A model generated the notes under the pieces. That model was not told where the DNA came from, ran no database searches, and worked only from the letters and a program-made list of their open reading frames with translations. Both the position numbers and the translations under genes were made by a program. 64,000 nt of DNA from an uncultured Chlorobiota bacterium (GTDB lineage: Bacteria; Bacteroidota; Ignavibacteria; UBA10030; UBA6906), in the NCBI GenBank assembly GCA_900696645.1, contig CAADGV010000011.1, positions 1-64,000 of the forward strand, given 5' to 3'. Positions 51,457 through 60,300 of this stretch are shown piece after piece (within the stretch, counting starts at the first letter, position 1; each line of letters begins with the position of its first letter).

Positions 51457-52485
51457 ATGAAAAAGCATCTCAACACACTCTACATCACGTCGGACGACGC
51501 GTATCTTTCCAAAGAGCGCGAAACATTCGTCGTTGAAGTGAACCACAAGAAAGTGTTCCAAGCGCCGATTCACTCAATCGAGAACATTGTCTGTTTCGGC
51601 TTCAAAGCGCTGACGCCCGCGTTGATGGCGTTCTGCGCGGAGAACAACGTCGGTGTCAGTTACCTTTCCGACCAGGGGAAATTCCTTGCCCGCGTGTACG
51701 GTGCACAGAAGGGAAATGTCCTCCTGCGCAAAGCACAATATGCGGCGGCGGACAGCGAAGCTACATCGTTGAACATCGCCCGCCCGATCATCGCAGCAAA
51801 GGTTTCCAACTACCGCAACCTGTTGTCGCGCCATCAGCGCAACCATCCGGAGAACACGTCCGATGAACTCTTAACGGTTGCAACCACGTTGGGGAACCGT
51901 CTTGCGGATATCCGGCAGGCAGCATCCCTCGATGCCCTGCGAGGCTACGAAGGAGAATGCGCATCGCTCTACTTTGGCACGTTGGCGTCGCTGATCACGG
52001 CGCAGCGGGAGGACTTCACCTTCAACACACGTTCAAAGCGTCCGCCGCTCGATCCGGCAAACGCACTGCTCTCGTTTCTCTACTCCATACTCGCTAACGA
52101 TGTGCGGTCGGCGCTTGAGACTACGGGACTCGATCCCCAGGTAGGCTTCCTGCATCAGTTGCGATCAGGGCGTCCGAGCCTCGCGCTGGACATCATGGAG
52201 GAGTTTCGTGCGTACCTCGGCGACCGCATCATGCTCAACCTGATCAATCTACGGCAGGTCACCAAAGAGGATTTTGAAGTACGTGAGTCGGGAGAGGTTC
52301 GCATCTCCGATGATGCCCGTAAAACTCTGATCACGGCGTACCAAAAACGCAAACAGGAAGAGATAGTCCATCCATTTATCGGAGAAAAGATGACAGTGGG
52401 ATTGTTGCCCCACATTCAAGCGCAACTGATGGCGCGGTATCTGCGGGGAGATATTGCAGAATATCCACCGTTCTATACGAAATAG
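51457..52485 (+). CDS. cas1: Cas1 integrase (type I-C)
   Basis: Spacer-acquisition integrase, 342 aa. The start MKKHLNTLYITSDDAYLSKE fits the family. An upstream in-frame ATG (51436) lies in repeat R2 and is probably not used. Metal-binding residues are in RGYEGECASLYFGTL (Glu), GFLHQLRSGRPSLALDIMEE (His, Asp) and the RAYLGDRIML helix. No good SD precedes 51457; the inserted repeat may have replaced the native upstream sequence. Confidence 0.95.
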   Translation: MKKHLNTLYITSDDAYLSKERETFVVEVNHKKVFQAPIHSIENIVCFGFKALTPALMAFCAENNVGVSYLSDQGKFLARVYGAQKGNVLLRKAQYAAADSEATSLNIARPIIAAKVSNYRNLLSRHQRNHPENTSDELLTVATTLGNRLADIRQAASLDALRGYEGECASLYFGTLASLITAQREDFTFNTRSKRPPLDPANALLSFLYSILANDVRSALETTGLDPQVGFLHQLRSGRPSLALDIMEEFRAYLGDRIMLNLINLRQVTKEDFEVRESGEVRISDDARKTLITAYQKRKQEEIVHPFIGEKMTVGLLPHIQAQLMARYLRGDIAEYPPFYTK

Positions 52486-52616
52486 AATAGCAGACGTCGC
52501 GAGACATATGCATCGACTCCATTCCATAGTCATGTTGATCTCAGTCCCGATGCTGTTTATCAGGACAGAGTCGAAGGATGCCACCTGAATAACACATTGC
52601 ATCAAAGAGGTTTGCC

Positions 52617-52907
52617 ATGATGGTTCTTGTCAGCTACGACGTATCCACAACAAGCGCAGCCGGAGCAAAACGGTTGCGAAAGATTGCCGAGGTTTGCGTT
52701 GACCACGGACTGCGTGTTCAGGACTCGGTATTTGAGTGTAACCTTGACCCCGCCAGATGGGAGATTCTCAAGAACCGCCTCCTCTCGATGTATGATCCCG
52801 AGAAAGACAGCCTGCGCTTCTACTTCCTTGGATCAAACTGGCAGAGGCGTGTAGAACATCATGGGAAAACCGATTTGACCGACATAGAAGCGCCCCTCAT
52901 AGTATAA
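52617..52907 (+). CDS. cas2: Cas2
   Basis: A 96-aa ferredoxin-fold partner of Cas1 (MVLVSYDVSTTSAAGAKRLR, RVQDSVFECNLDPARWEILK, DSLRFYFLGSNWQRRVEHHG). AGAGG precedes two consecutive ATGs; either may serve. It lies 131 bp after cas1 and directly before the CRISPR leader. Confidence 0.95.
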   Translation: MMVLVSYDVSTTSAAGAKRLRKIAEVCVDHGLRVQDSVFECNLDPARWEILKNRLLSMYDPEKDSLRFYFLGSNWQRRVEHHGKTDLTDIEAPLIV

Positions 52908-53086
52908 ATTCACCTGCGCTAACCGAAGCGCACACAAAAAAGATGGGAGGTTAGAAAGGTGAATGGAGACCGAAAACGGGGATTCTTGAGTCGTTTAGGA
53001 CAAATCGGATCAAGTAGTTGGCAGGAAGCACAGGATAGTTCCAAATTGAGGATTTTGAGACTTTTTTTGAGAAATTAGAAGAAGCA
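52908..53086 (+). promoter_or_regulatory. CRISPR leader
   Basis: The 179 bp between cas2 and the first repeat contain no gene and grow AT-rich towards the array (GAGGATTTTGAGACTTTTTTTG followed by AGAAATTAGAAGAAGCA). The position next to cas2 and the repeat orientation (ending ATTGAAAC away from the leader) make this the leader, holding the array promoter and the integration signals. No individual site can be assigned. Confidence 0.75.
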
Positions 53087-55794
53087 GTCGCGCCCACGCA
53101 CGGGCGCGTGGATTGAAACATTCGTTTGGGCTGCCCTTGTGCGATACTTCTGGTCGCGCCCACGCACGGGCGCGTGGATTGAAACCCGTTAGTGTGTGAA
53201 TATCGCCATGAACAACCCAAGTCGCGCCCACGCACGGGCGCGTGGATTGAAACGGGACAGTCAAGCATGATTACACGACGAAAGACCCGGTCGCGCCCAC
53301 GCACGGGCGCGTGGATTGAAACAGTCCTTTCAACTCCAGGTCGTAGAAGAACGAGTGTCGCGCCCACGCACGGGCGCGTGGATTGAAACATAAGCCAACC
53401 GCCGAATGCAAGGGCCTGACTGGTCGCGCCCACGCACGGGCGCGTGGATTGAAACTGGGTACGGGGGTCGCAAGCATTAGTACCTTGTGTCGCGCCCACG
53501 CACGGGCGCGTGGATTGAAACGCTATCCCCTCGCCGATTGCCGTAACGATGCGAAGTCGCGCCCACGCACGGGCGCGTGGATTGAAACAATCACATCCCC
53601 GACATCCACCACGTTAAGCGCGTCGCGCCCACGCACGGGCGCGTGGATTGAAACGATCGAGACAGGCTGTTCGTATTGTATGTCGATTGTCGCGCCCACG
53701 CACGGGCGCGTGGATTGAAACTCGCGTCCGAATATAGTCCCACATCTTCATCGCGTCGCGCCCACGCACGGGCGCGTGGATTGAAACGTTTCGTCTTTGT
53801 ACCGGTCTTTGAGGTTTGCCAAGTCGCGCCCACGCACGGGCGCGTGGATTGAAACTATTTCGAACATGGCTACGTCGGCAGGCTGCCGTGTCGCGCCCAC
53901 GCACGGGCGCGTGGATTGAAACAAAGCCATCAGGATCGACGTAACCGTTGAAGACAGTCGCGCCCACGCACGGGCGCGTGGATTGAAACGGTGACCTGTC
54001 GAATGACCAAATGCGTGAGTTGGTCGCGCCCACGCACGGGCGCGTGGATTGAAACCTCCTGACAATTGTGAGCGCGATGAACAATGCAAGTCGCGCCCAC
54101 GCACGGGCGCGTGGATTGAAACCGATGAAAGACCAGTGGTTGATTGTTGGATTCAGTCGCGCCCACGCACGGGCGCGTGGATTGAAACTTGGCATCCGAC
54201 GCCCGGATGGAGGCAAGCTGAGTCGCGCCCACGCACGGGCGCGTGGATTGAAACCTGCATACGTGAACTATCAGCCGAACGGCGACGGGTCGCGCCCACG
54301 CACGGGCGCGTGGATTGAAACGTATAATTGCCGCCGAACCATTGTCGCCCGGAGCAGGTCGCGCCCACGCACGGGCGCGTGGATTGAAACTATGAGCGCG
54401 AGTGCCGGACGTGTAGCCTTGTTGGTCGCGCCCACGCACGGGCGCGTGGATTGAAACGAGATGTTGAGTAACGTCAACAACTTGAAAGCCGGGTCGCGCC
54501 CACGCACGGGCGCGTGGATTGAAACTGTAATCCATCCACGCGCAATGAGCGCGGCGGTAGGGTCGCGCCCACGCACGGGCGCGTGGATTGAAACCTGTCG
54601 TCGAACGTCTCAAAGAACTCGTTGAGGTGTCGCGCCCACGCACGGGCGCGTGGATTGAAACGCGCTCAAAGTTACGTTGGGCCGCCTTGTGCACGTCGCG
54701 CCCACGCACGGGCGCGTGGATTGAAACAATAATTCCCTTCTAACTTTTTTGATATTTTTTGTCGCGCCCACGCACGGGCGCGTGGATTGAAACCCTCCAC
54801 TAATAATATAGTGGTGTAAGCCTAAAAGTCGCGCCCACGCACGGGCGCGTGGATTGAAACGCTGACCTGGTGACGCCTCAATGGATGGTGAAAAGTCGCG
54901 CCCACGCACGGGCGCGTGGATTGAAACAACCCACGGGAATACAGCGACGGCCGCACTCGCGTCGCGCCCACGCACGGGCGCGTGGATTGAAACGCGGGTG
55001 ATGTCTTCCGTCCCGCCGCGGGTTGCGGTCGCGCCCACGCACGGGCGCGTGGATTGAAACTTGCCGAATTAGAGAAGTATTACCGTGAGAGCGAGTCGCG
55101 CCCACGCACGGGCGCGTGGATTGAAACCTCGTTGGTTGTACCATCGTTCACGGTTCGCAATGTCGCGCCCACGCACGGGCGCGTGGATTGAAACAAGTAT
55201 TAGCCGGATGAGTCCAAATAGTTCAACGTCGCGCCCACGCACGGGCGCGTGGATTGAAACGTTTTTGATTTGAGCTATTTGCTCAACTGACTGGTCGCGC
55301 CCACGCACGGGCGCGTGGATTGAAACCAGAGAGCGTGGCGGCAACAATCATCAACGCTACGTCGCGCCCACGCACGGGCGCGTGGATTGAAACCGGGCTA
55401 ATACGTCGGCATGGCTGAACTTTATTAGGTCGCGCCCACGCACGGGCGCGTGGATTGAAACGCCCCTAAATGTACCGCCAACGCTCTCTTGCTCAAGTCG
55501 CGCCCACGCACGGGCGCGTGGATTGAAACGGGAGCGGCTGAAAATACGCAATGCAAAAGAAAGTCGCGCCCACGCACGGGCGCGTGGATTGAAACGCGGA
55601 TTGACAATCGCGGCAATCTGAAAATATCGTCGCGCCCACGCACGGGCGCGTGGATTGAAACATTTCGTAAGGGCAGCACCGCCACGCCCCTTTATGTCGC
55701 GCCCACGCACGGGCGCGTGGATTGAAACATCGTTGAGATGATTTGTGCCGTGAAGAAAATCGTCGCGCCCACGCACGGGCGCGTGGATTGAAAC
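53087..55794 (+). CRISPR. Type I-C CRISPR array, 41 repeats and 40 spacers
   Basis: A 33-bp repeat starting GTCGCGCCCACGCACGGGCG and ending CGTGGATTGAAAC occurs 41 times. All copies, including the last, read identical. Spacers are 33-36 bp and no two were seen to be the same. The repeat folds as CGCGCCC-ACGCAC-GGGCGCG, a 7-bp stem; cleavage at its base would leave an 11-nt 5' handle TGGATTGAAAC, as in type I-C. Because the repeat lacks stop codons in several frames, long false reading frames cross the array on both strands. The absence of a decayed distal repeat suggests a recently trimmed or young array. Confidence 0.98.
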
Positions 55795-56248
55795 CAAAGA
55801 GACGAGATGAGTGTGGAAGCCAATACTCTCTGAACTCCACTCAAATCCCGCTTTACGGGTTTGTGGCGAAGCCATCCTTCGAGAAAAGTCACTACAACCG
55901 AGGCAGGCTGTCGAAAATCTAGAGATCAATAGCTCATCGTCGATTGTGTTGGCAATTCCGCCTACCTTAAGCCAAAGTTCATTCTTCTTGATAAAGTAAG
56001 TAACAGGTATCCCGTACTGCTCGAATACCCCCCCACAACACAACAACTTCCCATACATATCCGGCCGTCTTTCGAGGATGCAACCAACTCGCCGGGCAAA
56101 TGCCGGGGTTGTCACTCGCACCCGGAATGCTTCGCACGAACAAAAGAGCGGGAACAGAGTCCCGCTCAACACCTGTTGCTCCTTCCCTCAAAAATCCGTA
56201 CTCTCAACCCCACACTCTGCCATAATCATTCATCACCAAAGGAACCTT
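55795..56248. other. Gene-free trailer region after the CRISPR array
   Basis: About 450 bp with no gene I can support. A minus-strand frame enters from the array and runs to about 56172 (with phrases such as GGVFEQYGIPVTYFIKKNEL and RMASPQTRKAGFEW); its upstream portion looks more protein-like than random, so it may be the remnant of a gene cut by the array, but no family was recognised. A perfect hairpin GAGCGGGA-ACAGAG-TCCCGCTC lies at 56146-56167, followed by TTTT on the minus strand. Confidence 0.5.
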
Positions 56249-57415
56249 TTGAGCAAAGCTCTCAACACCTCCGTGCCATCCGTTGCTGATGTTGCACGGA
56301 TTGCCGCAATGGGCAACCGCGTTTTGCGCAGCCTTGAAATCACCGAATGCTACTCGCAGCTTTCGCTGGCAATGCGGGGGCGAACGGGAGAGACCGCCAA
56401 TTGGTGTACGTTCGCTACGTGGGCGTCGCGTCAGGCGGGCAGTACCATCCGCGGCGAGGATCTGTTGGACAGGCTGAAGCGGCGTTTAGGCGAGCAGGCC
56501 CGCATGTTTGCGCCAATCCGATCGGTGTACCGGATACTGTTGCGAAAGGGATTGTTCGAGCCGGGGACGCGTCTGGGGCGGGCGGTGGCGGAGATTCACA
56601 CGCCGTTCGATGCGTTCGAGCGCGCAAGCGAGTCGGTGGCGCAGGGAAATCTGAAGGTGTTTGCTGAAATCGGCAGGGAGTTCGCACGGTTTCTTGCATC
56701 CGTGCCAACCGATGCACGTCCCGATTCAGCGGAGATGCAGCGGTTCTGCGCTGAACTTCGTCCCGGCCCGCCGCCTGACGGGCAGGACTATCTGAAAGAG
56801 GCGTTCACCCATTACCAACAACAGCGGCACGAGAGTGATCCTGCTACCGGCGCAGCATGGATGCTCTTGGCTAATCTGAAAATCGGGTTGCACGAGCAGA
56901 CACGCCTTCAGCCGCAAATCGCTGAAGCAATTGATGCGCCGCTTGTGACTGCGGAAGATCTTGGAGCGCGAGTGCTGCACAAGCTGATTCCCGGCTCCGA
57001 ACGCTGGTACGAATGGTTTCGCAAGCCGGCGGCGGCCGTGATTGGTTGGGGAGCGGCACGAATCCGGAATGCAGCAGTGACGCTTACCCGCGAAACTGTC
57101 ACCGAGGCGATGATGGTGTTGAGGCTGCCGAATGTTGTGTTGTCGCTCGGCAAGAACCTCGAGGCGCCCGTCCCTCCCATTTTCAGCGGCACGCCGCATC
57201 CGGTTCTCGCCGATTTTCTCCGGACGTACGACACATGTCCGCCGGGAACGAGCGACTGCGGTGCCCGCGATTGGGCCGACCTTCCGCAGCGGATGCATTA
57301 CATTCTGCATTTGTTCAGAGCGTATTCGGAAGAGGCGTCGTTGTTTTCAAAGCCCTTCACCGATGAACAAGTCGCGCAGTTCCGAAGAGGCATTGTGCCG
57401 AATGGGGTGTTGTGA
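56249..57415 (+). CDS. Conserved protein of unknown function
   Basis: A 388-aa, probably cytoplasmic protein. The TTG start follows AAAGGA at 5 bp spacing and begins MSKALNTSVPSVADVARIAA; the ATG at 56078 is far upstream of any protein-like sequence. It is mainly alpha-helical. Conserved-looking stretches are LEITECYSQLSLAMRGRTGE, ANWCTFATWASRQAGSTIRG, and GSERWYEWFRKPAAAVIGWG. A Cys pair near the C-terminus (YDTCPPGTSDCGARDW) could bind a metal or form a disulfide. I do not recognise an enzyme class. Its position next to the array may be chance. Confidence 0.7.
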   Translation: MSKALNTSVPSVADVARIAAMGNRVLRSLEITECYSQLSLAMRGRTGETANWCTFATWASRQAGSTIRGEDLLDRLKRRLGEQARMFAPIRSVYRILLRKGLFEPGTRLGRAVAEIHTPFDAFERASESVAQGNLKVFAEIGREFARFLASVPTDARPDSAEMQRFCAELRPGPPPDGQDYLKEAFTHYQQQRHESDPATGAAWMLLANLKIGLHEQTRLQPQIAEAIDAPLVTAEDLGARVLHKLIPGSERWYEWFRKPAAAVIGWGAARIRNAAVTLTRETVTEAMMVLRLPNVVLSLGKNLEAPVPPIFSGTPHPVLADFLRTYDTCPPGTSDCGARDWADLPQRMHYILHLFRAYSEEASLFSKPFTDEQVAQFRRGIVPNGVL

Positions 57416-57804
57416 CGGCACTCTGTATCTCACCCCTTCAGGGTGAGTGGATTATTTCTGTAACATTCTGCAGGGGCTTCGCCCCTGCCTTTAGTATCCG
57501 ACCCCTTCGGGGTCTGCTGCAGCAGACTCGGCACCACGCAAATTCTTCAAGGCCTTCTGGTCAGGCTAATCGAACGATTCGGAGAATTGTTCTGCACGAA
57601 TTCGAAGACGTTCTACGAGAATTCGGCCGACCCCAACGGGGTCGGATATTATAGCCGGGGACGAAGTCCCCGGTAACATACAATCGCACAACCATCCGCA
57701 ACCCTGATGGGGTTGGATATACCCCGACGAGATTCGCTTTGCGACTTTCTCCCGAAAAATCCGTATGATAGCCCGTCCACTCACTTCACCAACAAGGAGG
57801 TTCT
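57416..57804. repeat. Cluster of dispersed GC-rich hairpin repeats
   Basis: About 390 bp without a gene. It is a chain of small palindromes: GCAGGGGC-TTC-GCCCCTGC (57470-57488), GACCCC-TTC-GGGGTC, TCTGCTGCAGCAGA, GACCCC-AAC-GGGGTC at 57629, CCGGGGAC-GAA-GTCCCCGG, and CAACCC-TGAT-GGGGTTG. The stretch 57629-57720 is a second copy of the repeat at 39980-40086. The SD of the next gene (AAGGAGG) is at the right end. Confidence 0.7.
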
Positions 57805-59265
57805 ATGAAGAGAGTCTTCTCTGCATTCCTCGTTGCGTTGCTTGCCGCTTACTTCTCCGGATGCAGCAGTTGCCCGCCGCCCGCGCACACACCCTTCAGC
57901 GGAGTGAAGCTCGTCAACATGGTTCCGGCGGCATTCAGCAGCGAAACCCGACAGGATAGCGAGCCGTTTCTCGCCGTGGATTTCTCGAATCCGGCACGGA
58001 TGGTTGGAACTGCATTCACGCCGAATCCCTTCGGGACAAGCGGCAATGCGCCGATTTATGTCAGCACGAACAACGGCGATTCATGGTTTCTGAATTTCAC
58101 CGTTCCGAGTTTCGGAGAATTCGGCACAAGCGATATCACAGTTGCCGGAACGCATTCGCCGCTGCGGGTGTACAGCGGCATTCTGAAAGTACCGGGAGGC
58201 CTTCTGATGAACATCCTGAACTCGAATGACTTTGCGGGCGGCTCGACACTCTCACTTTTGCGTTCACGTTCCCAGATCGACCAGCCGTTCATTCAGGCGG
58301 CAACGATCGCCAACACCGAACGCATTTATGTCGGCAACAATGACTTCAACGTGACGGACGGGAAAACTGCAACGGTTGACGTTTCGCTTGACGGCGGAGC
58401 AACGTTTCGTGCCGTTCGCATAGAGCCGCGAAGCACGGGCAGCGCATGGCAGAACGGCCCGTCAATCCGGCCTGCAGTTGCGAACGACGGGACGGTGTAC
58501 GTTGCCTATTTCGGGTGGCGTTCGTTTATCAGCAGCACGGCGTTCGGCGATGTTGTTGTGGTGCGCGACGATAACGGCGGAGCCGGGGCAACACCTTTTC
58601 AAGACTTGACTGATCCCTCGGATAATCTCCCCGGTCGCATTGTTGTGTCGGGAATCCGCATCCCGTGGTCGAACTCGCCGACACTCGGCAACGAACGCAT
58701 CGGCTCGACGCTTTCGATTGCCGTGCAACGGACAAACAGCAACATTGTCTATGTTGCATGGGCCGACGGGCAGAACAGCACTTATACCTTGCACGTTCGC
58801 CGCTCAACCGACCGCGGACAAACCTGGACAGGCGATCTGCGCACCGTTGGAAACGCGACATGCACATCTGTCGCCGTTGCTGACAACGGAACTGCGGGGT
58901 TCCTCTACCAACACGTAACGACTTCAACCCTCGTGCCGCCCTGCAACGGCAGATGGGAAACCCGGCTCGAACAATCAACCAACGGCTTTGCGACGTTCGA
59001 CAACATTCTGCTCGCCAACGTTCCGGCCGACGATCCGAATCCGTCGTTTCTTCCCTACATCGGCGACTATAACTTTCTTGTTGCGGTGGGCAACGAATTC
59101 CGCGGCGTGTTTTCGGCGAACAATTTTCCGGACCGTGATAATTTCCCGAACGGCGTCACGTACCAGAGGAATGTCGATTTCGCAAACAAGAGGCTGCTCG
59201 ATAACAACGGCGGCACCGTTCGTGTTTCAATCGATCCGTTTTACTTCAGCGTACCTGTCAGGTAA
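57805..59265 (+). CDS. BNR/sialidase-fold lipoprotein
   Basis: A 486-aa protein with SD AAGGAGG and lipobox YFSGC (Cys20). The mature part is a beta-propeller with BNR/Asp-box-like loops (IYVSTNNGDSWFLNF, VDVSLDGGATFRAVRI, VRRSTDRGQTWTGDLR, LEQSTNGFATFDN). Such propellers occur in sialidases and in many non-enzymatic surface proteins. The sialidase catalytic arginine triad cannot be assigned by eye, so no enzymatic activity is claimed. It is followed by a secreted hypothetical gene 12 bp on. Confidence 0.78.
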   Translation: MKRVFSAFLVALLAAYFSGCSSCPPPAHTPFSGVKLVNMVPAAFSSETRQDSEPFLAVDFSNPARMVGTAFTPNPFGTSGNAPIYVSTNNGDSWFLNFTVPSFGEFGTSDITVAGTHSPLRVYSGILKVPGGLLMNILNSNDFAGGSTLSLLRSRSQIDQPFIQAATIANTERIYVGNNDFNVTDGKTATVDVSLDGGATFRAVRIEPRSTGSAWQNGPSIRPAVANDGTVYVAYFGWRSFISSTAFGDVVVVRDDNGGAGATPFQDLTDPSDNLPGRIVVSGIRIPWSNSPTLGNERIGSTLSIAVQRTNSNIVYVAWADGQNSTYTLHVRRSTDRGQTWTGDLRTVGNATCTSVAVADNGTAGFLYQHVTTSTLVPPCNGRWETRLEQSTNGFATFDNILLANVPADDPNPSFLPYIGDYNFLVAVGNEFRGVFSANNFPDRDNFPNGVTYQRNVDFANKRLLDNNGGTVRVSIDPFYFSVPVR

Positions 59266-59277
59266 GGAGGAAAAGAG

Positions 59278-60123
59278 ATGAAAGAGTTAACTCATTCGAT
59301 AAGACAAAATTCAGCATGGTTAATCACGATCCTGTTCGTTCTTGCCCCAAATAATTCTCCCTCGCAGCCGATTAATCAGGAGATGATGAAGAAGTCGAGC
59401 GTTGTGTTTATCGGCACGATATCACAAACGGGGGCAGCGAGCTTTGCAGAGGTGCCGGTATCAAGCGCCACAAGCATCGTCAAGGTTGAGCAGATTTTGC
59501 AGCAGCCGTCTGCAATTTCGATCAAAGAGGGAGAAGAGATTACGCTGGAGTTGAACGAAAGTCTGGCGTCGGGCACACGGGCACTTTTTTATGCTGATGG
59601 CTGGATTTTGGGAAAAGGAGTTGCTCTTCGCGAGATCGGGCATACGGCGATTTCAGCTACAATGTCGTCAGCGGCACAGGATGATCTGCGCAAGCAGTTC
59701 TTTGCATCGCGCAAAGCAATGATGGAAGAACAATTCCGAGCACGCATTGACAGCGCCGATGTTGTTGTACTCGGCAAAGTCACAAGCATTCAACCCTCCC
59801 CCGCGGAAACAGGCAAACGCATCACCGAGCATGACCCTGAATGGCACGACGCCGTCGTAAGAGTCAGCAAAGGTGTGAAGGGCGTTTCCGATGGAGTTGA
59901 GATCGTCGTTCGCTTCCCCATGTCGATGGATATCGCGTTCTATGGCGCGCCGAAACTCAAGAAAGGCGACGAGCAAGTTATGATGCTGAGAACCGACACC
60001 CGCTCAGGCTTGGGCAAAGCACAAGTTGCGGGAAGGGAAATCGGAACCTACATCATTGAAATGCCTTCGGATATACTCGAGAAAGGGCAATTGCAGCAAG
60101 TGTTTGAAATACTAAAAAAGTAG
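59278..60123 (+). CDS. Secreted hypothetical protein
   Basis: A 281-aa protein with a strong SD (AAGGAGG) and an N-terminal hydrophobic segment (SAWLITILFVLAPNNSPSQ) acting as a signal peptide. Two related halves are seen, each with a FIGTI- or VLGKV-type strand followed by a long beta region (VVFIGTISQTGAASFAEVPV; ADVVVLGKVTSIQPSPAETG; VVRVSKGVKGVSDGVEIVVR). The repeat suggests an internal duplication of a beta-barrel module. Function unknown; probably co-transcribed with the BNR lipoprotein. Confidence 0.68.
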   Translation: MKELTHSIRQNSAWLITILFVLAPNNSPSQPINQEMMKKSSVVFIGTISQTGAASFAEVPVSSATSIVKVEQILQQPSAISIKEGEEITLELNESLASGTRALFYADGWILGKGVALREIGHTAISATMSSAAQDDLRKQFFASRKAMMEEQFRARIDSADVVVLGKVTSIQPSPAETGKRITEHDPEWHDAVVRVSKGVKGVSDGVEIVVRFPMSMDIAFYGAPKLKKGDEQVMMLRTDTRSGLGKAQVAGREIGTYIIEMPSDILEKGQLQQVFEILKK

Positions 60124-60189
60124 CTTTGCCTCGTCATCCCCAAGGCAATCATTATTTGCACAATCCCCCGAATTGTGCTAACTTCACAT

Positions 60190-60254
60190 AGGCGTATTTT
60201 TCACTGTACTTTACATAGGGATGAGGTGTCCAGACAGTGAAATACGCCTGTTTT
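60190..60254 (+). repeat. Long hairpin with T-tract upstream of the RR-PPDK gene
   Basis: AGGCGTATTTTTCACTGT (60190-60207) pairs with ACAGTGAAATACGCCT (60234-60249): 16 bp with a 2-nt bulge and a 26-nt loop, followed by GTTTT. It could terminate the preceding two-gene transcript or be a leader structure of the gene starting at 60301. The long, stable stem is unusual compared with the other terminators here. Confidence 0.6.
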
Positions 60255-60300
60255 ACATCCAAACGACCACCCTCCCCACAATAACAATCGAGTTCAGTGC

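Noticed and set aside
52951..55840. Many long open frames on both strands with repeated phrases such as SIHAPVRGRD, FNPRARAWAR and SRPRTGAWIET
   Set aside because: They are translations of the CRISPR repeat, which lacks stops in several frames; they are not proteins.
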